DNA from: Alphaproteobacteria bacterium
GTDB taxonomy: Bacteria > Pseudomonadota > Alphaproteobacteria > UBA8366
NCBI GenBank assembly: GCA_029861675.1
Contig: JAOTYV010000025.1
Location: 1 to 26,964, forward strand
Length of the DNA: 26,964 bases
Direction: 5' to 3'
In this document: positions 15,455-23,083 of the stretch, one piece after another
Layout: the number at the start of each line of letters is the position of its first letter
Position numbering within the stretch: the first letter of the stretch is position 1
Made by a program: the position numbers and the translations under genes
The notes under the pieces: generated by a model
Told to the model about the DNA's origin: nothing
Database searches by the model: none
The model's input: the letters and a program-made list of their open reading frames with translations, nothing else

Positions 15455-16729
15455 GGATTGATTCGCGCTCGCCTTGCCTGCACTCGTCATCGGCAGTTCA
15501 ATCTGAACGGAGGTGCCGCGTCCCTTCAAGCTGCGCAGTTCGATTGCGCCGCCCATCATTTCGACGAGTTTCTTGGCGATCGGCAATCCGAGTCCCGATC
15601 CTTCTTCGTCGCCGCGTGGAATGCGGTGGTAGGGCTGCATGACCGAATGCAAATCTTCCGCCGTCATGCCGATGCCGGTGTCGGAGACGATGAGTACCAA
15701 AACGCCCTTTTCCTCGTTGCGTTTGGCGGTCAGCAGGACCCGGCCCTTGGGCGGCGTGTATTTGATTGCATTGGTGAGCAGGTTGACCATCACCTGGCGA
15801 AGCTTGCCTTTGTCCGCTTCGATGATTGGCAGGTCCGGCTCGATGTTTACGTCCAGGGCGACACCAGCGTTTCCCGCCACGGTTTCGAGCATTTTGGAGG
15901 TTTCCTCGATCACGCTGCCGACATCGACCTCCTCCACGTTCACCGCTTCGGCGCCGGCTTCGATGCGCGACATGCTCAGACGATTATCCATGATACCGAG
16001 CAGGTGTTGTCCGGCCTGATGAATGTTGTGGGCGTATTCCTTGTATTTTTCGATGCCAACCGGACCAAAGGTCTCAAGCCTGATCGCGTCGGACATGCCG
16101 CAAATGGCGTTCAACGGGGTGCGTAATTCGTGATTTGTTTCGGCAAAGTAGTCGATGCGGGCGCGGTTTTCGCCGTGCACCGAACTCAACTCGTCGGTCA
16201 GGCGTCTTTCCGTTGCCCGGAGTAAATTCAGCGCGGTATTCATACGTTTGGTGCGCCGATCGATGACCGAATGCAGGGCACGGGCTTCGTGCTCGGCGGC
16301 GAGCAGTCGGGCCTGGGATTCCACACGATTCAGAAATATCGCTGGAACGAGGGGGCGCGCCACGCAATCCGCCGCGCCGTGCTGCAGGGCGCCTACGCAG
16401 GCGGTGATGTCCGATTGGCCGGTCGTGGCGATTATCGCAATATCGCGGTTGGTTCGGCCGTTTGAAATTGTCGCGACGAAATCCGGTTCTTCGAGAAATT
16501 GCGCTTCGGCGGCGACAATCAGCGGGTCCGATTGATCCACCGTCATGTGCTTGGTGAGCCCGGCAATTTCGCTGAGCACCAAAACATGCGGAAAACCGGC
16601 ATCCGTCAGAATGTCGCGCGCGTGCGCCGCGTCGGCTCCATCGGTGCCCAGCACCAGGATGGGCGTTTGTCGGGCTTGATCGCTCGATTTCTGCGGGTCC
16701 GGCGTACCGGTAAATTGATTAATCGCCAT
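15446..16729 (-). CDS. Hybrid sensor histidine kinase, DivJ/PleC-type transmitter with degenerate receiver
   Basis: This 427-residue cytoplasmic protein has a receiver-like fold at about 23-140 and a coiled segment SVIDRRTKRMNTALNLLRA (154-172). The HisKA domain carries phospho-acceptor His200 (ETNHELRTPLNAI) and a FGPVG...YKEYAHNIHQAGQHLL region typical of alphaproteobacterial DivJ/PleC-like kinases. The ATPase domain has its N box (NLLTNAIKYTP, Asn320), G1 (SDTGIGM, Asp350) and G2 (GSGLGLPIA). The kinase core looks intact. The receiver does not: no Asp at the phospho-acceptor position (DPLIVAAEAQ) and the conserved Lys is Arg (VARPL). The ATG at 16729 is chosen because the shared upstream box lies at the same distance as in the paralogue; a GTG at 16756 is possible. 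No good ribosome binding site is visible. Confidence 0.85.
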   Translation of the reverse strand: MAINQFTGTPDPQKSSDQARQTPILVLGTDGADAAHARDILTDAGFPHVLVLSEIAGLTKHMTVDQSDPLIVAAEAQFLEEPDFVATISNGRTNRDIAIIATTGQSDITACVGALQHGAADCVARPLVPAIFLNRVESQARLLAAEHEARALHSVIDRRTKRMNTALNLLRATERRLTDELSSVHGENRARIDYFAETNHELRTPLNAICGMSDAIRLETFGPVGIEKYKEYAHNIHQAGQHLLGIMDNRLSMSRIEAGAEAVNVEEVDVGSVIEETSKMLETVAGNAGVALDVNIEPDLPIIEADKGKLRQVMVNLLTNAIKYTPPKGRVLLTAKRNEEKGVLVLIVSDTGIGMTAEDLHSVMQPYHRIPRGDEEGSGLGLPIAKKLVEMMGGAIELRSLKGRGTSVQIELPMTSAGKASANQSAA

Positions 16730-16780
16730 TAAGTTGTCATGTGAACAATGTACCACTTGTCCGTGTAGCCTAGGCCTCAG

Positions 16781-16798
16781 TGGTTAAGAATGGCTTAC
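16781..16798 (-). promoter_or_regulatory. Shared 18-bp upstream box, copy A
   Basis: On the minus strand this reads GTAAGCCATTCTTAACCA, ending 52 bases before the kinase ATG at 16729. It differs from the box upstream of the paralogue (18094-18111) by one base. TTAACCA resembles the Caulobacter CtrA half-site TTAACCAT, which is only a suggestion. The box could be a promoter element or operator. Confidence 0.5.
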
Positions 16799-16834
16799 TT
16801 TGGTGCATTGCGGTGAGGATGGCGCTCCGCGGAC

Positions 16835-18043
16835 TCAGGCGGCATGCTGGGCGGTTGCCGCCATGCCGGGGATGGACATGGGCAGCTCGATCTTAACCGA
16901 GGCGCCGCGGCCCTTCATGGTACGCACTTCGATCGTGCCGCCCATCATTTCCACCAGTTTTCGGGTAATCGGCAGCCCCACGCCGGGGCCGCTATTTTGC
17001 TGGCCATCCTGCTGCCGACCCATAAAGCTGTGCAAATCATCCGCCGTCAGGCCGATGCCCACGTCCCGGCCGAGCAGGACCAGCACGCCCTTTTCCTCGT
17101 TCCGCTTTGCGCTGAGCAGGACCCTGCCTTTTGCGGGGGTGGATTTGATTGAATTGGAGATCAGGTCGACCATCACCTGGCGCAGTTTTTCCTGATCGGT
17201 CTCGATAATCGGCAAATCCGGCTCGATTCGGACATCGAGGGCGATATCCCCCTTCTTGGCCAAGGCGCCGAACATTTCCGACGTTTCGGTAATGACGCCG
17301 CCAACATTGACTTCGGCGATGTGCATTTTCAAGGATGTATCGTCGCCTTCCGTGCTGTCCGAGGAATCCGTACCGTTTGTGACGTCCTTGAAGTCCTTGA
17401 CGTCCGTGGCGACCGTGGTGTCTGCAGCCGATGTGGTGTCGGCGCCGGCTGCAGCGTCAGCCGCGGCAGGAACCGGCGGCGCGTTCCGGTTCGTGGAAAG
17501 GCCGGCGGCTACCAGGTATTTTTCCAAGGATCGCAAGAGGTTCAGCGCCGCATTCATCCGCCCGGTGCGTTGATCGACAATCGAACGGAGCGTTCGGATT
17601 TCGCGCTTGGTGGCGATCGATTTCGACTGCAATTCCACGCGGTACAGCAGCGCTGCTGCGGTGAAAGGCCGCACGATATAGTCGTCGGCGCCGGCCTGAA
17701 GGTGCGGATCGAACGATTCTGACTCTTGAACATCGACGACCGCAATCGAAGTGGCGTCGTAGTCGGGCGTGCTCGTCTTCAGTTGTGCGAATTGGGCGAG
17801 ACAATCGATACCCTTGGCATCTCCGCCGGCGATAATGAGCTCCGGGCGGCTCTTGGCGATGCGCTCGATCAGCGCGTACGGGTTTGTCAGCGTTTCGACG
17901 CGGCCATACCCGCCATCGATCAATATTTTGAGAATGGCGCTGAGCCTCTCCGCGGTCCCGTCGACGACAAGAATGTGCATATTCTTATCGACAGTGTGGG
18001 TTTGCGCGGGCGACGACGCGTCGGATTTGGCATTGAGCGCCAT
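16835..18043 (-). CDS. Histidine-kinase paralogue lacking the phospho-acceptor domain (pseudokinase-like)
   Basis: This 402-residue protein is clearly paralogous to the next gene downstream. It has a receiver-like domain (22-140), the same coiled segment SIVDQRTGRMNAALNLLRSL (154-173) and a C-terminal ATPase domain with near-identical stretches (IEPDLPIIETDQEKLRQVMV; LTADDLHSFM; KLVEMMGGTIEVR). The whole HisKA helix pair with its His is missing. Residues about 178-245 are instead a low-complexity linker rich in Ala, Asp, Thr and Ser. ATPase motifs are partly eroded: DLISNSIKSTP, RDVGIGL, GPGVGLPIT. The receiver lacks the acceptor Asp (IIAGGDAKG, Gly73) and has Arg for Lys (IVRPF). The ATG at 18043 is placed by the upstream box; 18133 is an alternative. 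It probably modulates its partner rather than acting as a kinase. Confidence 0.83.
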   Translation of the reverse strand: MALNAKSDASSPAQTHTVDKNMHILVVDGTAERLSAILKILIDGGYGRVETLTNPYALIERIAKSRPELIIAGGDAKGIDCLAQFAQLKTSTPDYDATSIAVVDVQESESFDPHLQAGADDYIVRPFTAAALLYRVELQSKSIATKREIRTLRSIVDQRTGRMNAALNLLRSLEKYLVAAGLSTNRNAPPVPAAADAAAGADTTSAADTTVATDVKDFKDVTNGTDSSDSTEGDDTSLKMHIAEVNVGGVITETSEMFGALAKKGDIALDVRIEPDLPIIETDQEKLRQVMVDLISNSIKSTPAKGRVLLSAKRNEEKGVLVLLGRDVGIGLTADDLHSFMGRQQDGQQNSGPGVGLPITRKLVEMMGGTIEVRTMKGRGASVKIELPMSIPGMAATAQHAA

Positions 18044-18093
18044 AGGCACGTTCAATTTCTGCGATTTTCTGGGCCTTAATCCTAAACCATGGC

Positions 18094-18111
18094 TGGTTAA
18101 CAATGGCTTAC
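18094..18111 (-). promoter_or_regulatory. Shared 18-bp upstream box, copy B
   Basis: On the minus strand this reads GTAAGCCATTGTTAACCA, ending 51 bases before the paralogue's ATG at 18043. It matches the box at 16781-16798 in 17 of 18 bases, while most of the rest of the two leaders has diverged. It sits in the 184-bp gap after the membrane transferase gene. Each kinase-like gene therefore appears to carry its own control site rather than relying on read-through. Confidence 0.5.
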
Positions 18112-18227
18112 CCGTTCGGGAAACGGTTGCCATAGATTTGGGGAGAAAGCGGAATGGAACGGGACGATGTGGAGATCCCGACGCCAGACCGGCTGCGCCG
18201 TTGGTGCGGCGGGCTATGCGTGTTGTC

Positions 18228-20006
18228 CTATTGACGAGGGCAATCAGGCGCTAGTCTGTCGGCTGCCGCGCTAAAGGTTCTTCGGTTCAACAGTTTGTGA
18301 GCCCAGCCCGGCATCCATGCCGATTTCTTCAGCGTCGTTGTATCAAGGCTAATCGGGGATGGTGGGGCCCGCCGCCCGTTATGGATATTGACGACACGGG
18401 GTTCCCCGGTGCCGGATTTCCTAATCGTCATCACGCCCAAGTCGCCAAAGGCACGGTTCCCGTTGATGTAAAATATCTCAGGACATTCGTTTGGATTCAC
18501 GATTTCGAAGCCGAGCAGCGTTGCGATCGAACGGCCGACCTCGTAGTGCGTTGGAGTCTGCAAATCCTTAATTGTCTTGAGGTAGGCGTCGTCCGGATTC
18601 ACGGAATAGAGCATGAAGGGAATCTTGGCGGAATTCAGCTTCATATGACTGTGTCCGTAGCGGCCCTCTTCGCCCATTTCTTCGCCGTGATCCGACGTCA
18701 TGAAAACATAGAGCGGCTTGCTTGCCTTCGCCGTGAAAAATTCAAGAGTGCGGTCGATGAACCAGTCATAGTAGTGAATGCCGTTATCATAGGCATTCCG
18801 CATCCCTTCTTCGTACGGCATTTTCCGGTATTTGTAGAATTCGAACTCCGGATGGTGGGCATAAGCCAGTTCGTAGGGGCCATGCAATGCGCGTTGGTGA
18901 ATGACGACAAAGTTCGGTTGCGTCATATCCAAGTCTTCTAAAAAATCGAAGATTGCGTCATCCCGTTTTTCCTGGAACAGCGCCTCGTAAAAATCCTTGG
19001 TGACCAATTTGTCCACGTAACGCACACCTATTCCGGCCAACAGATTGCTCTTCTGCGCCGAGATATAGGAGGTTCGATAGCCGCGACTTTTGGCCAATCG
19101 GAACAGGTTGGTCACCTGCGTCGCGACCGGTTCGCGATTTAGGGGCTCGCGCAGGATATTGAAGAACAGCGGCAGAACCGCGCGGGTGCTGACGCCGGAC
19201 GCAATCGATTTTTTCGCGATGAGGCGGCCGGACTGCGCCAATTTCGAAAGTCGCGGCGTCGTCGCTTTGGCGTAACCGAACAACCCCATCCGTTGGTGGG
19301 AAATGCCTTCGCCCATGATGACGACGATCGTTCCGGCCGCGATCGGCTGGCGCTCGATTACGCGATAGGGCCGATAGCGCGTTGTCGTTGCCTTCGCCGC
19401 GAAGACCTTGTCCGGCAGAAATACGGTAGCGTAGAGGGAGAATGCATTGAGGGTGTTCATTAGTGTTGGTCTCGCGGCCGCGGCAAAAAAACGGATCGGA
19501 TCGTCCGCAGCCAGGATCCGCACGGGAACGACCGCAAAATAAATGATAACCAACAGTGGCGCATACGGCACCGACAGACGCAAGTGTCTGGTTTTTGCTG
19601 CGAGCAGACAAATCAGGACGAAGCAGACAATGACGAAAACCGGACCGAAAAAGGAGCGGGTGAACTCTTGCACGACGACCTCGAGAATGTCGGCGGCTTC
19701 GATCCAAATCAGATTGATATTCAGCGGTGAAAGGTAGTCCTTGAAGTAGGCGAGGTGCATGAATTGGATGACCTGGAGGATCATCAGGAAGAGCAGAAAC
19801 AGGATGATAATCCGGGTGCTTTTCACGAGCAGCAAGATCAGCCCGAAGGCCGAAAAAAGTGCAAAATATTTTGGCAGAAAGAGCGATGGGCTCTTCATTA
19901 CGAATTCATAGATAAAATAATCCGGCGCCATCAACAGGAAGCCGACGAGCGCGGCCAGGATGGCGTGCACGGCAGCGCGACGGGACAGCTCAAGAAGCTT
20001 GGGCAT
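18228..20006 (-). CDS. Inner-membrane phosphoethanolamine-transferase-like sulfatase-fold protein
   Basis: The 592-residue product has five predicted membrane helices (about 11-33, 43-62, 64-88, 119-137, 149-166) and a large periplasmic alkaline-phosphatase-superfamily domain. That is the EptA/CptA layout, which transfers phosphoethanolamine to lipid A or core sugar. Conserved blocks are IVVIMGEGISHQRMGLFGY (227-245), TTPRLSKL (249-256), LHGPYE (374-379), YDNGIHYYDWFID (406-418) and MTSDHGEEMGE (436-446; Asp439, His440). In EptA-type enzymes the residue after the first metal Glu is the Thr/Ser nucleophile; here it is Gly234. Base composition is visibly more AT-rich than the neighbours. The start is uncertain: ATG 20006 lies just before the first helix, while ATG 20099 would add 31 residues of unlike composition. 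Confidence 0.8.
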   Translation of the reverse strand: MPKLLELSRRAAVHAILAALVGFLLMAPDYFIYEFVMKSPSLFLPKYFALFSAFGLILLLVKSTRIIILFLLFLMILQVIQFMHLAYFKDYLSPLNINLIWIEAADILEVVVQEFTRSFFGPVFVIVCFVLICLLAAKTRHLRLSVPYAPLLVIIYFAVVPVRILAADDPIRFFAAAARPTLMNTLNAFSLYATVFLPDKVFAAKATTTRYRPYRVIERQPIAAGTIVVIMGEGISHQRMGLFGYAKATTPRLSKLAQSGRLIAKKSIASGVSTRAVLPLFFNILREPLNREPVATQVTNLFRLAKSRGYRTSYISAQKSNLLAGIGVRYVDKLVTKDFYEALFQEKRDDAIFDFLEDLDMTQPNFVVIHQRALHGPYELAYAHHPEFEFYKYRKMPYEEGMRNAYDNGIHYYDWFIDRTLEFFTAKASKPLYVFMTSDHGEEMGEEGRYGHSHMKLNSAKIPFMLYSVNPDDAYLKTIKDLQTPTHYEVGRSIATLLGFEIVNPNECPEIFYINGNRAFGDLGVMTIRKSGTGEPRVVNIHNGRRAPPSPISLDTTTLKKSAWMPGWAHKLLNRRTFSAAADRLAPDCPRQ

Positions 20007-20183
20007 GTGACGACGCGGTATCCCGCCGTGTCCTCGATCGACAGGGGCGATGCCAGACCCCGTCTCGTGTCCCCTCATTCGGCCCGTCTCATTTGGCATT
20101 CCCCTTTTGCCGCCGGGTTATGCCACACCAGATGAATTCGATACATCTGTCCCCGCGCATACCCGGGAAGATATGCCATCAAA

Positions 20184-20216
20184 TGTTCTATCAGGGCAAA
20201 CCGAACCGATAGAACA
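20184..20216. promoter_or_regulatory. Perfect 9-bp inverted repeat upstream of the transferase gene
   Basis: TGTTCTATC (20184-20192) and GATAGAACA (20208-20216) are exact inverses separated by 15 bases. They lie in the 264-bp gap between the LLM oxidoreductase stop (20271) and the transferase start (20006). The site is either an operator for the transferase or a transcript-end hairpin for the oxidoreductase; no T tract follows on the minus strand. A weaker pair, AGATG/CATCT, lies nearby at about 20130-20148. The rest of the gap shows nothing else. Confidence 0.45.
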
Positions 20217-20270
20217 CGCAAACGGAATGAGTCGCCCGGAATGCAGGTCTCATCCATGGCGCACCGTTCG

Positions 20271-21317
20271 TCACCAGCTCGTCTTATAGCCTTCGAACCG
20301 GGTCGGGATGCGGCGGATGTCCTGGATCAGGTCGGGCGTCAGCTTGGGATCGACATCCGACGACATGCTGGCGTTCAGGGTGTCGGAGATGCCGCCGAAG
20401 CGGGTTTCGACTTCCCGGGCGATGACGTCGTGCTTGCCGACGGCGGCGAACAGGTGGACCACGTCGTCGGACACTTCGGCGGCCATCTTGTTCCATTCGC
20501 CGCGCTTCGACATTTCGTGCAGTTTCATACCGAGGTCGAGCTGGTCATGCACCTCCCAGACCGGAAAGTAGCTGCGGGTCGAGCCGTAGAAGGCGACCCG
20601 GTAGCGAACCCATTCGAACAGCTTGTCCAGCGTTTCGTCGTCCGGGCCGGTGACGATGTAGCCGCCGCCGGTGATTTCAAAATTCTCCCGCCGGGCGCCG
20701 CTCTTGGCCATGCCTTCCTCGAGCCGCGCCATCACGACGTCTTCCAGGTAGCGGCGCGTACAGAAGGGATGCAGGCGCACGCCGTCGCAGACCCGGCCCG
20801 CCATCCGCAGCATGGCCGGGCCGACGGCGGCGATTGTGACCGGTACCGGCGGCAGGCCGTTCGGGTCGGGCACGAAATTCGGCGTCATCAGGGTGAAGCG
20901 GTAGTGCTCGCCCTCGTAGTTCAGCTTTTCGCCCTTTTCCCAGCAGCGCCAGATCGCCCGCATGCCTTCGACAAATTCGCGCAGGCGCGGCACCGGCGGG
21001 CTCCAGGGCACGCTGAACCGGCGTTCGTTGTGGCCCTTCACCTGCGATCCCAGCCCCAGCACGAAGCGGCCGTTCGAGGCGGTTTGCAGGTCATGCGAGG
21101 CGCTGGCGACCACCATCGGACTGCGCGCGAAGGCAATGGCGATGCCGGTGGTCAATTCGACCTTTTCGGTCGTCGTGGCCGCCACCGCCAGCGGCAGGAA
21201 GGGCTCATGCTTGTTCTCCATGGTCACCAGGCCGTCATAGCCGGCTTTCTCGATTGCGGCGGCATTGGCGCCGGCGCTCTGCAAATTGTCTTGCGGCAGG
21301 ATGGTGAGAACGCGCAT
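20271..21317 (-). CDS. LLM class flavin-dependent oxidoreductase (luciferase-like/F420 type)
   Basis: This 348-residue luciferase-like TIM barrel uses FMN or F420. Typical segments are EKAGYDGLVTMENKHEPFLPL (near the N-terminus), VELTTGIAIAFARSPMVVA (substrate/cofactor cleft), NGRFVLGLGSQVKGHNERRF (82-101), VTIAAVGPAMLRMAGRVCDGV and a long helical C-terminus. It most resembles the TIGR03617-type 'probable F420-dependent oxidoreductase' subgroup, which is often found outside F420 producers, so FMN is equally plausible. AGGAGG lies 9 bases before the ATG at 21317, a very strong start. It diverges from the aldolase operon, suggesting joint control. Confidence 0.9.
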   Translation of the reverse strand: MRVLTILPQDNLQSAGANAAAIEKAGYDGLVTMENKHEPFLPLAVAATTTEKVELTTGIAIAFARSPMVVASASHDLQTASNGRFVLGLGSQVKGHNERRFSVPWSPPVPRLREFVEGMRAIWRCWEKGEKLNYEGEHYRFTLMTPNFVPDPNGLPPVPVTIAAVGPAMLRMAGRVCDGVRLHPFCTRRYLEDVVMARLEEGMAKSGARRENFEITGGGYIVTGPDDETLDKLFEWVRYRVAFYGSTRSYFPVWEVHDQLDLGMKLHEMSKRGEWNKMAAEVSDDVVHLFAAVGKHDVIAREVETRFGGISDTLNASMSSDVDPKLTPDLIQDIRRIPTRFEGYKTSW

Positions 21318-21403
21318 GAGTCTGGGCCTCCTGGGTTGATTCCACGGGCTTTATCGAGGAATTCTCCGGTTTGGACAACCCGACTCGCGCTGCAAATTTG
21401 CTG

Positions 21404-21412
21404 TGCTATAAT
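21404..21412 (+). promoter_or_regulatory. Putative extended -10 promoter of the aldolase operon
   Basis: TGCTATAAT matches the extended -10 consensus (TGnTATAAT) exactly. It stands out in GC-rich DNA and lies 79 bases before the aldolase ATG at 21492, implying an untranslated leader of about 70 bases. No good -35 hexamer is found at the usual distance, which is acceptable for extended -10 promoters. Location in the divergent gap with the LLM gene supports it. Confidence 0.5.
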
Positions 21413-21491
21413 CCATCGACGGGTACAAATCCAACCCGATCCTTTTTCACGTCCCGCCGTTTTCTGCATCTGTTTCAAGGGAGAAACGCCC

Positions 21492-22283
21492 ATGTCCGCC
21501 GCTGTCCAATCAATGCCGCATCCCGACGATATCGCCTCCATGAAAGACAAGGTGTCGCCGGAGGAATGGCAGTCCCGCGTCGATCTGGCGGCCTGTTATC
21601 GGCTGATCGATCACTACGGAATGTCGGATTTGACCGGAACCCATATCTCCGCCCGCGTACCCGGCGAGGAAAATGCCTTTTTGATCAATCCCTACGGCCT
21701 GTTCTTCGAAGAGATCACCGCGTCCAGCCTGATCAAGGTCGATCTCGACGGCGAGGTCTTGAGCGAGACCGACTATCCGGTCAACGCGGCCGGATACACC
21801 ATCCACAGCGCGGTGCACGAGGCGCGGCACGACGTGGAATGCGTGCTGCACACCCATACGCGGGCCGGCATGGCGGTTTCGGCCCTGAAATGCGGGATGT
21901 TGCCGATGTCGCAGCATTCGGCGCGCTTCATCGACAATATCGGCTATCACGACTATGAGGGCGTGGCGACCAATCTGGACGAGCGTGAGCGGCTGGTGCG
22001 CGATCTCGGCGAAACGGCGATGGCGTTGATCCTGCACAATCACGGACTGCTCACCTGCGGCTACAACATCCCGCACGCCTTCTGGATGATGCATAAGCTG
22101 GAGCGGGCCTGCCAGGCGCAGATCGACGGCATGGCGGCCGGCACCAAGACGGTCGAAATCTCCCCGACCGTGCAGGAAAGCACTAAGAACCAATTCAAGA
22201 GCAAGGGCACCAAGAACGCCGACCTCGGCTGGGCCGGCCATCTGCGGCGCCTCGACAAGCTCGATCCGAGCTACAAGCATTGA
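21492..22283 (+). CDS. Class II aldolase/adducin family protein, copy 1
   Basis: This 263-residue zinc protein is of the fuculose-aldolase/adducin-head family, whose members cleave aldols or decarboxylate/epimerise via an enediolate. Metal ligands are LHTHTRAG (the H-x-H pair) and LHNHGLLTCG (third His). The acid is in the SAVHEARHDVE helix, and SDLTGTHISARVPG is the substrate-phosphate/backbone loop. ATG 21492 has AAGGGAG about 9 bases upstream; the frame extends to 20241 only as antisense to the LLM gene. Its paralogue follows 19 bases downstream, and both end in a WxGHLRRLDxxDPSYKH tail, so they arose by tandem duplication. The substrate is unknown. Confidence 0.9.
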   Translation: MSAAVQSMPHPDDIASMKDKVSPEEWQSRVDLAACYRLIDHYGMSDLTGTHISARVPGEENAFLINPYGLFFEEITASSLIKVDLDGEVLSETDYPVNAAGYTIHSAVHEARHDVECVLHTHTRAGMAVSALKCGMLPMSQHSARFIDNIGYHDYEGVATNLDERERLVRDLGETAMALILHNHGLLTCGYNIPHAFWMMHKLERACQAQIDGMAAGTKTVEISPTVQESTKNQFKSKGTKNADLGWAGHLRRLDKLDPSYKH

Positions 22284-22302
22284 TCCGGAAGGGATAGATA
22301 AT

Positions 22303-23055
22303 ATGGCTGTTCGCGACACCGTAACGCCGGAAGAATGGGAGACCCGCGTCGAGCTCGCGGCCTGTTACCGGTTGATCGACTATTACGACATGTCCGATTT
22401 GGTCGGCACGCACATCGCCGCCCGTGTCCCGGGCGAGGAAGGCGCATTTCTGCTCAACCCCTACGGCATGTATTTCGACGAGATCACGGCGTCGAGCCTG
22501 ATCAAGGTGAATTTCGACGGCGACGTGCTGACCGAAAACCCGGAATACCAGCTCAACGCCGCGGGTTTCACGATCCACAGCGCGGTGCTGGAAGGGCGGC
22601 CGGACGTGGCGTGCTCGCTGCACACCCATACGCGCGCCGGCATCGCCGTCTCGACGATGGAATGCGGCTTGCTGCCGTTGTCGCAGCATTCGATGCGGTT
22701 CTACAAATCGATCTCTTATCACGACTACGAAGGGGTCGCGACGAATCTCGACGAACGGCAACGGCTGCAGCGCGATCTGGGCGGGGAAAACCATGCGATG
22801 ATCCTCCGCAACCACGGGCTGCTGGCTTGCGGCCGCAGCGTGTCGGAGGCGTTCTGGCTGCATTTCCGCCTGGAGAAATCCTGCCAGGCGCAGGTCGATG
22901 CGATGTCGACGGGCGCCGAGCTTAAGCTCGTGCCGGAGGAGGTGTGCGAGCATACCTTGGGCCAGATGCAGGCCGGCGGTACGCGATTCGGCGATACCGG
23001 CTGGCCCGGCCATCTGCGCCGGCTCGACCGGATGGATCCGAGCTACAAGCACTGA
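22303..23055 (+). CDS. Class II aldolase/adducin family protein, copy 2
   Basis: This 250-residue tandem paralogue of the preceding gene has closely similar sequence throughout (for example EEW.TRVELAACYRLIDYYDMSDLVGTHIAARVPG). Zinc-site motifs are kept: LHTHTRAG and NHGLLACG. Differences fall mostly in the N-terminal 15 residues (copy 1 is longer) and before the C-terminal tail. There, copy 1 has a Lys/Thr-rich stretch and copy 2 an LVPEEVCEHTLGQMQAGG stretch. Both copies look functional, so they may form a mixed oligomer or handle related substrates. GAAGGGA precedes the ATG. The CMD gene follows 28 bases later. Confidence 0.9.
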   Translation: MAVRDTVTPEEWETRVELAACYRLIDYYDMSDLVGTHIAARVPGEEGAFLLNPYGMYFDEITASSLIKVNFDGDVLTENPEYQLNAAGFTIHSAVLEGRPDVACSLHTHTRAGIAVSTMECGLLPLSQHSMRFYKSISYHDYEGVATNLDERQRLQRDLGGENHAMILRNHGLLACGRSVSEAFWLHFRLEKSCQAQVDAMSTGAELKLVPEEVCEHTLGQMQAGGTRFGDTGWPGHLRRLDRMDPSYKH

Positions 23056-23083
23056 TCCGCGGGAGACAAAGGAGGGGCCGCCA

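Noticed and set aside
20241..21491. 417-codon upstream extension of the first aldolase
   Set aside because: It is antisense to the LLM oxidoreductase and crosses the promoter region; the aldolase has a clear start at 21492.
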